Positions 32,176 through 40,474 of a stretch of 43,366 bases of DNA are shown here, one piece after another; positions within the stretch are counted from its first letter, which is position 1, and each line of letters begins with the position of its first letter. The stretch comes from Oscillospiraceae bacterium (GTDB lineage Bacteria > Bacillota > Clostridia > Oscillospirales > Ruminococcaceae). The notes under the pieces were generated by a model. That model was not told where the DNA came from, made no database searches, and saw nothing but the letters and a program-made list of their open reading frames with translations. The DNA lies in assembly GCA_021199335.1 (NCBI GenBank), contig JAJQIG010000007.1, positions 1 to 43,366 of the forward strand, given 5' to 3'. Made by a program: the position numbers and the translations under genes.

Positions 32176-34071
32176 CTCCTGCTTAAAGCGGAACATTTCA
32201 GCGTCCGCCTGTGCGATGGGCTGTTCAATGCTTGTAAAGGCGCCAACATTGCCATAGAATGTGCCAAGGCTTATCGAAAGAGGGAACTCACCGCCGAGAT
32301 GCTTTTCTTTATCGGTAAGATATGCCCTTATCTCGGACAAAATTTCGTCAATGCGGCTCTGCTCATATTCGCCCGTATCAAGTATAATAAACTCATCTCC
32401 GCCTATCCTGAAACATATTCTGTCGCTTCCACTGACGGTGTGAAAAGCCTCACCCGCAGCCTTTATGGCAATATCGCCCTTAATATGGCCGAAATTATCG
32501 TTGATATATTTAAGATTATTCAAATCTCCGAGAATAACAAGCAGCTTTTTACCGCCTTTTTTCGCCATATCGAAAATTTCATCGGCGTAAAGGTTAAAGC
32601 CATTACGGTTATAAATGCCTGTCATTGTATCGATAACTGCGCTTTCACGCATTTTTCTGTACATTAGCATAAGCCTTCTTTGGCGGCGAAGGCTTTCAAG
32701 CGAATTGTTGATGTACCCTGCAAAAATGCGGTAGAGGGAATCGTAGGAGCGGATTTCCCTGCCGTATGAAATAACTGAGTAGCCAAAGCAGCGGTCGTTA
32801 AAATGAATCGGCGAAAAGAAATATGTTGTGGGGTAATCACGTTTGTAAAAGATTGCGGGCAGCATTTTCGAAAGCTCAAAGCTGCGGTCGGTGTTAACCC
32901 TCACCTCGCCGATTGAGTTGCAATGCTCGATTGCATAATCCATTTGCGGAGTATAGCCCATACGGAGGTAGTTATCCGCTTTTTCACCCTCGTCAATGTT
33001 ATCCCAATCACGGCATAGGCAAAGGCAGAATGTATCGAACGGCTCAATCTGGTATGTGAACCAATTAAGGTCATACAGATATCGGTTTATTTCATCATCG
33101 GAGAGAAGACCCTCGAGCATATTATTGTTGGCGGAGGAAAAGTCCATAGTAAGGTCGTCGTCACGCCAATGGTGCGGATTTGTTACCTCGCTCAGATGAA
33201 TGCTGCAGCCGCAGCTCTCGCCAACCGATATTTCGACATTGCCGTGGTTTTTTCCCGAATATGGGGTCTTGCTCAGTCGGGAATGTATGTATTCAACCGC
33301 CTGTACGCCCGTGTTCTGCGATGGAATTACGGCGGAGGTTATGCAGGGGGAATAATGTATGCCCGCAGGAACAGAGTCATAGCCCGTCACTGCGACATCC
33401 TCGGGGATGCGGATTCCCCTTGCCCGAAGCGCCTCGCTTATTCCGATAGCTGTCGTGTCGCTTGCGCAGGCTATCGCCTGAGGTAGGGGACGCTCATCTG
33501 CCAAGAGCCGGTCGACAATCGGCTCGCCGCAGGTATACCAGAAATCGCCATAGAAAATCCTGCTTGAATCAATCGGCAGGTTATGCTCAATCATTGCTTC
33601 GCAGTAGCCCTCCAAACGCCTTTCTGCGTGTGGGTGTCCCTTTGTTCCCGTAACAAAGGCAATGTCCGTCATTTTATGCTCCTCAATAAGGTGGCTGACA
33701 ATCTTTTTGACGGGCGTAACATCGTTTGATGCAACGCAGAAGAAGCCGTCCTCCTTAATTTCAACGGAAACGACAGATCCGCTGAACTCCGTTTTTATTT
33801 TCTTTATAACCTCCTCTGCGGAATTAAGGAGATTCATTGTATCGGGGACAACGATTACTCCGTCAAGAATATCGAAGTTAATTGCATTGTAAATATTCGC
33901 CTCGCCGAACTGCCATTCCTCCGAACCGCCGACCTTAATGAACGTTGAGAACACAAGAACGTCGTAGTCCAGCGCATATGCCCGACTTTCGATACCCTCT
34001 ATGAGCTTTTTTTGATAATCTCCGTCTGCAAGGGAAAGTATAACTCCAATTATTTTACGTTGCTTTTGCAT
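32131..34071 (-). CDS. LacI-type sensor domain fused to a GGDEF diguanylate cyclase
   Basis: A 646-residue cytosolic protein. Residues about 5-280 are a periplasmic-binding-protein/LacI-type sensor fold (KIIGVILSLADGDYQKKLIEGI, ACASDTTAIGISEALRARGIRIPEDVAVTGYD), but there is no N-terminal helix-turn-helix and no signal peptide. A linker of about 190 residues follows, then a GGDEF domain (about 481-630) with DTMTGIYNRNGF, GDLNNLKYINDNFGH and an intact GGDEF at 557-561. The RxxD inhibitory site is absent, so product feedback is unlikely. It should make c-di-GMP in response to a small ligand, perhaps a sugar. AGGTGAATTT precedes the ATG. It lies directly after the T4P locus, convergent with it. 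Confidence 0.9.
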   Translation of the reverse strand: MQKQRKIIGVILSLADGDYQKKLIEGIESRAYALDYDVLVFSTFIKVGGSEEWQFGEANIYNAINFDILDGVIVVPDTMNLLNSAEEVIKKIKTEFSGSVVSVEIKEDGFFCVASNDVTPVKKIVSHLIEEHKMTDIAFVTGTKGHPHAERRLEGYCEAMIEHNLPIDSSRIFYGDFWYTCGEPIVDRLLADERPLPQAIACASDTTAIGISEALRARGIRIPEDVAVTGYDSVPAGIHYSPCITSAVIPSQNTGVQAVEYIHSRLSKTPYSGKNHGNVEISVGESCGCSIHLSEVTNPHHWRDDDLTMDFSSANNNMLEGLLSDDEINRYLYDLNWFTYQIEPFDTFCLCLCRDWDNIDEGEKADNYLRMGYTPQMDYAIEHCNSIGEVRVNTDRSFELSKMLPAIFYKRDYPTTYFFSPIHFNDRCFGYSVISYGREIRSYDSLYRIFAGYINNSLESLRRQRRLMLMYRKMRESAVIDTMTGIYNRNGFNLYADEIFDMAKKGGKKLLVILGDLNNLKYINDNFGHIKGDIAIKAAGEAFHTVSGSDRICFRIGGDEFIILDTGEYEQSRIDEILSEIRAYLTDKEKHLGGEFPLSISLGTFYGNVGAFTSIEQPIAQADAEMFRFKQEFKANQQGLPTSSGR

Positions 34072-34109
34072 AAATTCACCTGCTTAAAATCTCTGAATAA
34101 ACAGTATCT

Positions 34110-34138
34110 ATTATAGCATATTTTTTTCAAGTTGTCAC
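34110..34138 (-). promoter_or_regulatory. Predicted promoter of the sensor-GGDEF gene
   Basis: On the minus strand GTGACA (34133-34138) and TATAAT (34110-34115) with a 17-nt spacer, and TG one base before the -10 (extended -10). About 35 nt remain to the ATG. Confidence 0.6.
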
Positions 34139-34147
34139 TAGATTTAC

Positions 34148-34183
34148 GAAAAAATTGCAGTCATCTTCGGCGAGGGCTGCAAT
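34148..34183 (-). terminator. Terminator of the leucine-rich surface protein gene
   Basis: ATTGCAG (34154-34160) pairs with CTGCAAT (34177-34183) around a 16-nt loop, with six T next on the minus strand. Confidence 0.7.
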
Positions 34184-34198
34184 AAATTTCGGCAAATG

Positions 34199-35362
34199 TT
34201 ATTTCTTTTTTCTGCTCATAACAAGGATAGTTGAAAGCACCGCAATTATTACCGCCATAACGACAATTACTACGGTTACGCCTACGCTAAGGCTGCCCGA
34301 TGATGCGACAATGGTTTCTTCAATAACCTCGGAATCCTCAGCATCATCGGCAATGTCTGCCTCAATGGCATCACTTGATGACATGGCATCATTTGATGCC
34401 AACTCGTTAAGGGAAATTGTTTCCTCCGTATCCGTTTCGGCGGGAGCTTCCTCGGGTGTGGGATATTCGCCCGATAAATCCTCCGCCGTTTTTAGGTTGC
34501 CGTTCTCCCATGCGGAAAAATCGCTGCCCTCATAAACATGGATGGTTGCGCTTACATTTTGGAATACGCCCGAACCGCTTAATGTCGGGGCGTTCTCGGA
34601 GTAAACATAAATATCCGTAAGATTTCCGCAGTCGGAAAATGCGCCGTCGCCTATTGAAGCAACGGATGGGGGGATAATAATTTCCGAAAATCCGCATTTG
34701 CTGAACGTATAGGACAGAATTTCGGTTATTCCTGACGGAATGGTGAACTCCGTAATTGATTTGCAGTCGCGGAATGCGCTTTCCCCGATATAGGTTACAT
34801 TTTCCGTAATCGGAATTTCGGCAAGAGCCTCGCATGATTCAAATGCGCTGTCCCCAATTTCGCTTACCGAGGAGGGCATACTTATTTTCTGCAGCTTTCT
34901 GTTCCCCGAAAAAGCGTTTGCGCCTATCTTCACGGTATTTTTAGGCAGGCTTATATATGTAAGCTGATTTCTTGAGGGGAGGGCATTGTCGGGGATTTCG
35001 CCGTTTTCCGTATCCGTACCCGCAAGCTCGATGTATTCAAGGTTTGGTATAGCTGTAAGCGCATTCCAGTCCTCGGCGGATATTGTTCCGCTTAAAACGG
35101 CTATTTTTGTGATAAAATTATAGTCCGTTCCGTTTGCCGCATCGCTTATCGCATCGGCGAGCTTGCCTGTTTCAAATTCCGCAACGGTAATATCGAAGTC
35201 CATCTCCTCCGCATAGCTGCTGAGCGAATACGCAACGGGGAGTGTAATAATTCCGACTGCAAGAGCAATTGCAAGGATGAACATAACCACTCGGAATAAA
35301 GGACTGCGTTTTTTTCCTTTATATGCAGACGGCTTGGTCGGTTTTCTATTCTTGTTCGCCAT
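34199..35362 (-). CDS. BspA-type leucine-rich repeat surface protein
   Basis: A 387-residue cell-surface protein with a basic start and signal-anchor helix (about 24-48). Several LRR_5 (BspA-type) repeats run from about residue 90 to 270, such as IGANAFSGNRKLQKISMPSSV and IGDGAFSDCGNLTDI. A low-complexity Glu/Asp/Ser-rich stretch and a C-terminal transmembrane helix (about 357-382) with a KKK end follow. There is no LPXTG sorting signal, so it is held by its membrane helices. Such repeats are common in gut bacteria and usually mediate binding to host or other surfaces, but the ligand here is unknown. AAAGGAAC precedes the ATG. Confidence 0.88.
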   Translation of the reverse strand: MANKNRKPTKPSAYKGKKRSPLFRVVMFILAIALAVGIITLPVAYSLSSYAEEMDFDITVAEFETGKLADAISDAANGTDYNFITKIAVLSGTISAEDWNALTAIPNLEYIELAGTDTENGEIPDNALPSRNQLTYISLPKNTVKIGANAFSGNRKLQKISMPSSVSEIGDSAFESCEALAEIPITENVTYIGESAFRDCKSITEFTIPSGITEILSYTFSKCGFSEIIIPPSVASIGDGAFSDCGNLTDIYVYSENAPTLSGSGVFQNVSATIHVYEGSDFSAWENGNLKTAEDLSGEYPTPEEAPAETDTEETISLNELASNDAMSSSDAIEADIADDAEDSEVIEETIVASSGSLSVGVTVVIVVMAVIIAVLSTILVMSRKKK

Positions 35363-35400
35363 AATTATTTTGTTCCTTTCAAATAATGTCCGCCGTTTTA

Positions 35401-36249
35401 TCAGAGCTTTCTCCCAACCTCGGATGGTTCGGATTCGCCCTTAACGGCAAAACGCCCAGCAATTCGTATATTATCGGGTGTAAAAAGCATAACATCGGTT
35501 GTAAGCGGAACCTTTGATTCCTTATATTCCTTTATAATAACCTTTCCGAGCCCCTCAAGTATGTTGTTGGTTATATCCCCAAGGATAAGAAGATTTTCCC
35601 TTGAGGGAGCAATTACAAGGAATTTCGAGCCCATATGCTTGTAAACCGCCTTGCGGAAATCGTTGCACATCATGAGGGAAACCGCAAGCTGCTTTGACGG
35701 AAGCTCAAATTCCATTGCATTAACTCCATCGCCGATTTCCGATTGCTTTACCTCGGCTTTGCTTAAAAGCTTGCACATATTTCTGTCCGCAACGGAGAAA
35801 AGAACCTCTTTCGGAACTGCCCATTGCTTCATAACCCTTTCTTCAAGGTAAAAAAGCTCCATATCGTCCGCCGTATAGACCATTACCTTTTTCATGCCTG
35901 TAATAAAGTCGGAGGAAATCATATTTTTTTCAACGTCATTCTCACGAAGAACGACAAAGCGGAGGAAAGCCTGTCCGTTGGTGAATGAAACCATACGGCT
36001 CTCCATATCGCAGCGCTTTTCAAGGCTTGCCGTAAATTCTTCAAGCTTTTCCTCGGAACGGCAGGCTTCGTAAGCCTTTCGTGCGTTGTCCGTATCTATT
36101 TTAAGCGAAGTGCTGCCATCGGTTATTTCATAGACGCTTCCGTTCCTTTCGGAAACGGAGAAGCTATGGCGTTTCAAAGCGCTTCTAAGCTCGTAATCAA
36201 ATTTATCCTTGCCGAAAACTCCGTTCAGCTTATCAATCAATCCGTTCAA
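35401..36249 (-). CDS. Cytosolic protein of unknown function (DUF1444/YtpQ-like?)
   Basis: The 282-residue protein has no signal peptide or membrane helix. Its general pattern, including KFLVIAPSRENLLILGD and a C-terminal MLFTPDNIRIAGRFA, recalls the DUF1444/YtpQ group, but I am not sure. The start is doubtful: there is no ATG. A TTG at 36249, 11 nt after AAAGAGGG, is preferred over a GTG at 36261 that overlaps that site. The LRR protein gene follows 38 nt downstream, so the two may form an operon. Confidence 0.65.
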   Translation of the reverse strand: MNGLIDKLNGVFGKDKFDYELRSALKRHSFSVSERNGSVYEITDGSTSLKIDTDNARKAYEACRSEEKLEEFTASLEKRCDMESRMVSFTNGQAFLRFVVLRENDVEKNMISSDFITGMKKVMVYTADDMELFYLEERVMKQWAVPKEVLFSVADRNMCKLLSKAEVKQSEIGDGVNAMEFELPSKQLAVSLMMCNDFRKAVYKHMGSKFLVIAPSRENLLILGDITNNILEGLGKVIIKEYKESKVPLTTDVMLFTPDNIRIAGRFAVKGESEPSEVGRKL

Positions 36250-36384
36250 AGAGCAAAACACCCTCTTTCTGCAAAATATTCATTGGAAAATCACAACTAC
36301 TATAATTATATCATATTATTTTCAAAAAGTATAGTCCTTTTTGAAAAGCCGAGCATATATTTTATTCATATTGGCGGAAATGCG

Positions 36385-36428
36385 AAGGGGATGAAAAACA
36401 GAAAACGCATCCTGCTTTTCATCCTCTT
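36385..36428. terminator. Long hairpin downstream of dut
   Basis: AAGGGGATGAAAA (36385-36397) pairs with TTTTCATCCTCTT (36416-36428) with one mismatch, with an inner CAG/CTG. The better T run is on the plus strand, so its role as the leftward dut-operon terminator is uncertain. Confidence 0.5.
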
Positions 36429-36438
36429 TTTATCTGCG

Positions 36439-36954
36439 TTAGGTTGTGCTGCCGAAGCCGCCGTGACGTTCTCCGTCCGCATCATCGTCGTCCGTTATTC
36501 CGAATGGAACGAAAATACCTTGAGCGAAGCCCTTTCCCTCCTCGACATCGGCGATGCTGAAATCCTTGCTGTCGTTTGTGAGCTTAATTTTGATGTGCCC
36601 CTCGTTATCGGCGTTGAAGTAGTCGCTGTCAATTATTCCGACTGTATTGTCAAGCTGGATTCGGTGCTTAAAGCCAAGCCCGCTTCTCGGGAAAATTTGA
36701 AGAACCCAGCCCTCGCTTATTTCCGCGCGAATACCTGTTGGGATAAGGAGGGTTTCATCAGGGTTAAGGGTAATCGAAACGGGCAGAAAGAAGTCATATC
36801 CCGCCGAGCCTTTTGTTGCACGCTTCGGGAGCTTTATATGATTGTATATTTCCTCTGCAGCAATGTCGTCGTCCTCGGGGTAAATTTCCTGCCAGTCCGC
36901 CATGAACTGCTCCAAGGAAACCTTTGAAAAATGCGCAACTCTGTTTATCGCCAT
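36439..36954 (-). CDS. dut: dUTP diphosphatase
   Basis: Hydrolyses dUTP to dUMP, keeping uracil out of DNA and feeding dTMP synthesis. All five trimeric dUTPase motifs can be read in the 171 residues: ATKGSAGYDFF (1), PRSGLGFKH (2), LDNTVGIIDSDYF (3), KGFAQGIFVPF (4) and the C-terminal glycine-rich HGGFGSTT (5). An N-terminal extension of about 40 residues is longer than in E. coli. It begins 16 nt after the YesL-like gene, last in a sugar-transport unit, which is an odd place for it; AAGGAGCTG precedes the ATG. Confidence 0.92.
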   Translation of the reverse strand: MAINRVAHFSKVSLEQFMADWQEIYPEDDDIAAEEIYNHIKLPKRATKGSAGYDFFLPVSITLNPDETLLIPTGIRAEISEGWVLQIFPRSGLGFKHRIQLDNTVGIIDSDYFNADNEGHIKIKLTNDSKDFSIADVEEGKGFAQGIFVPFGITDDDDADGERHGGFGSTT

Positions 36955-36970
36955 AATAGACAGCTCCTTT

Positions 36971-37675
36971 TTATTCTATTTCATTATCATCATCATTTGG
37001 TTCATCGACACCGCTCATTCCGCCCTCGTAATCGTCAAAATCGGCGGGATTATTTGCGGTTGTTCCCGGTATTGTTTCCATATCGCGAAAAATATGCATC
37101 GCAACTCCGCTTATTGTGAAAATTATGCAGGCAGGACCTATGAGAAGCCCCACAAACATTGTCGTAAGATTCCAGAAAATAATTACGCACTCAATCGCAA
37201 CGATAAAGGCAAGGATAAGCGTTCTTCCGAAATATCTCATACCGAGCTTGAACGAGTTTATAAGGCTGTTTAAAACGGTGTTTTCATATCTTGCAAGAAG
37301 CGGGAAGGCATAAATAAGGCTCAGCGTAAAAATATACACCGCAAAAACTCCCAATAGCAAAAACGGGAGAGAATTCTCCGTAAGGGCATTGTAGATTTGG
37401 AAATCATAATATGCCGCAAAAAAGCAGATTAATGTAATAAAGCTCATGGGAATGCCCTGCTTCCAATTCGCCTTAAAGGCTTTAACAAATTCGTGCGCAA
37501 TTCTGCCCTCCCTGTCCTCGGACATTTTAAGGCAGACGGAAAATGCGGCTATGGTGCCGGCTCCCATAGTTACAACGGGCAGGCTGAACAAAAGCCACAT
37601 AAAGTTGAGCTTCACAATATCCCACAGCCGCTGCATAAATTGATAGAACGGACTGTCTATACTAAAAAGTTTCAT
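36971..37675 (-). CDS. yesL: YesL-like membrane protein (DUF624)
   Basis: A 234-residue DUF624 membrane protein, a family usually found beside LplB/LplC-type sugar ABC permeases and of unknown biochemical role. It begins MKLFSIDSPFYQFMQRLWDIVKLNFMWLL, the typical family start, and has about five helices before an acidic cytosolic tail (FDDYEGGMSGVDE and on). ATG 37675 is preferred over a TTG three codons upstream because GGAGG is only 2 nt from the TTG. It follows the second permease by 87 nt. Confidence 0.88.
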   Translation of the reverse strand: MKLFSIDSPFYQFMQRLWDIVKLNFMWLLFSLPVVTMGAGTIAAFSVCLKMSEDREGRIAHEFVKAFKANWKQGIPMSFITLICFFAAYYDFQIYNALTENSLPFLLLGVFAVYIFTLSLIYAFPLLARYENTVLNSLINSFKLGMRYFGRTLILAFIVAIECVIIFWNLTTMFVGLLIGPACIIFTISGVAMHIFRDMETIPGTTANNPADFDDYEGGMSGVDEPNDDDNEIE

Positions 37676-37762
37676 TAACGGCAAAACCTCCGTGTAAAAG
37701 TTTTACGGGATTTCAACGGATGTGGCAATCTGTGAAACCCCGTAAACAAGAACTTAATTTTT

Positions 37763-38725
37763 TTAACCCTTTACAGCGCCGAGCATAATGCCCTTTTCAA
37801 AGTAACGCTGCATAAACGGGTAAACAAGCATAATAGGAATAATGGTAATCATTGAAATTGTATACTGAATAACCTTTGTGTTCAATGCGCTTGCAAGCGC
37901 CGTGCTGTCGGAGCTGCTGGTTGCGCCGTTCATCATAGCGCTTAGGTTGGAGGATTGGTTGAGGTAAACATAAAGCCTGTGCTGGAGAGTGTAAAGCTCG
38001 GGCGAATTGGAGTTGTAGATAAGTGAATCCTGGAACGAGTTCCAATGTCCGACTGCGCCGAAAATCGCAATTGTCGCAAGGATAGGCTTGCTCAGCGGCC
38101 ATATGATCTTATAGAAAATCGTCCAGTAGCCCGCGCCGTCAATAAATGCGCTTTCCTCAATTTCTCCGGGGATAGATTCAACGTAGGTTTTAACGAGGAT
38201 AATATTGTACGGTGAAACTATAGCGGGGATAATGTAAACGAGGAATGTATTGGTAAGGCCAAGCATTGACAAATTGAGGTATGTAGGAATAAGTCCTGCG
38301 TTAAAGTACATTGTAATAACGAGGAAGCGATACCAAAATTTTCTGTGCCACATTTCCTGCTTTGTCATAAGATAGCCCGCAAGAGCGGATGCGAAAACCA
38401 TCAATACAGTTCCGAGGACGGTTCTTAAAATTGTAATAAAGAACGAGTTCCACAGGTCGTTAACGTTGCTCATTGCAATGTAGTTCGAGATTGTAAGCTC
38501 ATGGGGAATAAATGTAATTGCGCCCTTTCTTACAAGGTCGTTTGAAGAAATTGTGTTGATGAAAATATAATAGAACGGGAAAATACAGCTTAATGTGAAA
38601 AGAGAGAAGAACAGATAGTTCAGAATGTTGAAGACAATATCGCCCGGTGTAAGCTTAATGTGCGATGTGGTGTCCTTGAAACGTTTATCTTCCTTTTTTG
38701 CTTCGTGCTTTTCCTTTAAAGTCAT
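37763..38725 (-). CDS. lplC: Carbohydrate ABC transporter permease (LplC/YtcP type)
   Basis: A 320-residue inner permease subunit of a CUT1-type sugar importer. Six transmembrane helices and the EAA loop that docks the ATPase (EESAFIDGAGYWTIFYKIIWPL) are seen, and the protein ends MLGAVKG as in LplC/YtcP. AAGGGGGCG precedes ATG 38725. The gene starts 13 nt after the stop of the partner permease. The family mostly imports oligosaccharides or uronate-containing sugars, but the substrate is not readable here. Confidence 0.92.
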   Translation of the reverse strand: MTLKEKHEAKKEDKRFKDTTSHIKLTPGDIVFNILNYLFFSLFTLSCIFPFYYIFINTISSNDLVRKGAITFIPHELTISNYIAMSNVNDLWNSFFITILRTVLGTVLMVFASALAGYLMTKQEMWHRKFWYRFLVITMYFNAGLIPTYLNLSMLGLTNTFLVYIIPAIVSPYNIILVKTYVESIPGEIEESAFIDGAGYWTIFYKIIWPLSKPILATIAIFGAVGHWNSFQDSLIYNSNSPELYTLQHRLYVYLNQSSNLSAMMNGATSSSDSTALASALNTKVIQYTISMITIIPIMLVYPFMQRYFEKGIMLGAVKG

Positions 38726-38738
38726 TAGGAACGCCCCC

Positions 38739-40238
38739 TTATACAATGCTTTCGCCGCGAATAAGCTTTGATATGCCGTTTGCGGAGAAGAGAAGAATTA
38801 CGCTTATTACCGATTTAATCATACCGATAACGGTTGACATAGGAATAAGTCCGCTGCCGATACCGAGGTTGTAAACATAAAGGTCAAGAACCTCGATGTA
38901 GTCCTTGTTAACGGCGTTGGAGAATACAAGGTACTGGTCCATACCGTTTGAAAGGATGTTTGCAATTGACATAAGGAGAAGAACCATATATGTAGGGATA
39001 AGCTCCGGAACCGTAATGTACCACATTTTTTGGAAACGTCCCGCGCCGTCAACCGTTGCCGCTTCATAAAGCTGCTGGTCTATGCCCGTGATTGAAGCGA
39101 TGTAGATAATTGCGCTCCAGCCGAGGCCCTTCCATGTGCCCCACGCAAGCATTTTGAGCCACATATGCGATGAGCTTAGGAGGTAGTTCGTTGTTGTTGT
39201 GTGACCTATGGCAGTAAGGAATGTGTTAACAAAGCCGTCCGTTGAGAAGATTGCAAGAGCGATGGCGTAAACAAGAACCCAGCTTATGAAGTTAGGAATT
39301 GTTGTAAACGTCTGAACGACTCTTCTGAAATGCGTGTTCCTGATTTCCGCAAGGAATATAGCGAAAACCATAGGAACCCAGCTTGTAAGGATTCCGAGTC
39401 CGCTCATTGCAAGCGTATTTTTTATAACACGTACAATATCCTTCTTTGTTGCGGCGTTTTGGAAGAGCGATGTAAACCACTTAAAGCCGACAAATTTATC
39501 CATCGAAAGGGTTTCGCCCGATTTATAGTCAAAGAACGCATATCTCCAGCCGAAAAGCGGCAGATAGCAGAAAACAAAGGCAAGAACGAGAATCGGAAGC
39601 ATCATAAGGAAAAGCCTGAATTTCGGCTGCATTTCATATGGCGTACCCTTTTCCGCCGGCGGAAGAGTAAAAATAACCGCAATTGAAAGAATGAGAACGG
39701 CCGCCGCAATAACAATGTAAACCCAAAACATTGTCGGGAAGTAAGGGTCAACCTTTTCAATTCTCTCCGAATCCTGGAGCATAACATAGGAACGGTAGAT
39801 GCCGAAGAGCGAGCAAAGCTCAATGACTGCGCCTATGCAGGCTGTAAGAGAACCCGCCTTTTTCAGCTTCCTGTTTCCGAGCGACATACAGCCGCCGACA
39901 ATAAGCACAACAACCGCCAAAACTATAATAAGGCAGGATACGTTAAGGAGCTTAAATGCGGATTCGGGAACCCAACCCCTTTGGAATGAACGCTTCAAAT
40001 TACTTACAAGCGAGGAATAGGAAACGCCGCAGGTAAAAAGGGAAAGGTTTTTGTTGATCTGGTCGGTTATTTTTGCGGGGTTAAATACAGGGAAGAACAG
40101 CATAATAACGTTTACAATCGTAAAAATTCTTATGACCCAGTAAAATTTATCCGCAGCTTTCTCACGAGGAGATCTTGTGTCGATGTCCTTTTTTCTGATT
40201 TGAACATCGCCTGACCTTGGGGTGGCAAAATCAGCCAT
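38739..40238 (-). CDS. lplB: Carbohydrate ABC transporter permease with N-terminal extension (LplB/YteP type)
   Basis: The partner permease. The C-terminal 300 residues have the six-helix core and EAA loop (YEAATVDGAGRFQKMWYITVPEL). The protein is 499 residues long, against about 310-320 for usual LplB/YteP members, because about 190 N-terminal residues add four hydrophobic helices (about 27-47, 95-112, 118-140, 155-175). ATG 40238 has GGAGGTG upstream and lies well inside a longer open frame that overlaps the promoter. Neither the substrate-binding protein nor the ATPase is encoded nearby, so both must be elsewhere. Confidence 0.9.
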   Translation of the reverse strand: MADFATPRSGDVQIRKKDIDTRSPREKAADKFYWVIRIFTIVNVIMLFFPVFNPAKITDQINKNLSLFTCGVSYSSLVSNLKRSFQRGWVPESAFKLLNVSCLIIVLAVVVLIVGGCMSLGNRKLKKAGSLTACIGAVIELCSLFGIYRSYVMLQDSERIEKVDPYFPTMFWVYIVIAAAVLILSIAVIFTLPPAEKGTPYEMQPKFRLFLMMLPILVLAFVFCYLPLFGWRYAFFDYKSGETLSMDKFVGFKWFTSLFQNAATKKDIVRVIKNTLAMSGLGILTSWVPMVFAIFLAEIRNTHFRRVVQTFTTIPNFISWVLVYAIALAIFSTDGFVNTFLTAIGHTTTTNYLLSSSHMWLKMLAWGTWKGLGWSAIIYIASITGIDQQLYEAATVDGAGRFQKMWYITVPELIPTYMVLLLMSIANILSNGMDQYLVFSNAVNKDYIEVLDLYVYNLGIGSGLIPMSTVIGMIKSVISVILLFSANGISKLIRGESIV

Positions 40239-40366
40239 TTTAATTACACCTCCGAATAAAATGCTCTGAGAACGGAATCCGAGCTTTAGGTTCTGCCTTG
40301 GGTTGATTATTTTATGAAATTGTGTTATAATGTTTTGTATCATAATCAAATTTCGGCACTGTATAT

Positions 40367-40395
40367 ATTTTAACAAAAAGTATTCCTTTTGTCAA
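40367..40395 (-). promoter_or_regulatory. Predicted promoter of the lplB-lplC-yesL-dut operon
   Basis: On the minus strand TTGACA (40390-40395) and TAAAAT (40367-40372) with a 17-nt spacer. The leader of about 120 nt before lplB is longer than others here, leaving room for regulation; I see no known riboswitch. Confidence 0.65.
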
Positions 40396-40474
40396 GGGAT
40401 TTTTATGCAAATTAATCTATTTATTAAACGTCTATCGTGGGAAAAATAAAGAAAGCAAGGGTAATGAGTTTATT

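Noticed and set aside
34199-35362. Sortase-anchored (LPXTG) surface protein
   Set aside because: The C-terminus has a membrane helix and lysines but no LPXTG-like motif, so sortase anchoring is not supported.
36166-36927. A 253-codon plus-strand frame across the dut region
   Set aside because: It overlaps dut, whose five motifs are visible on the minus strand, and has no supported start.
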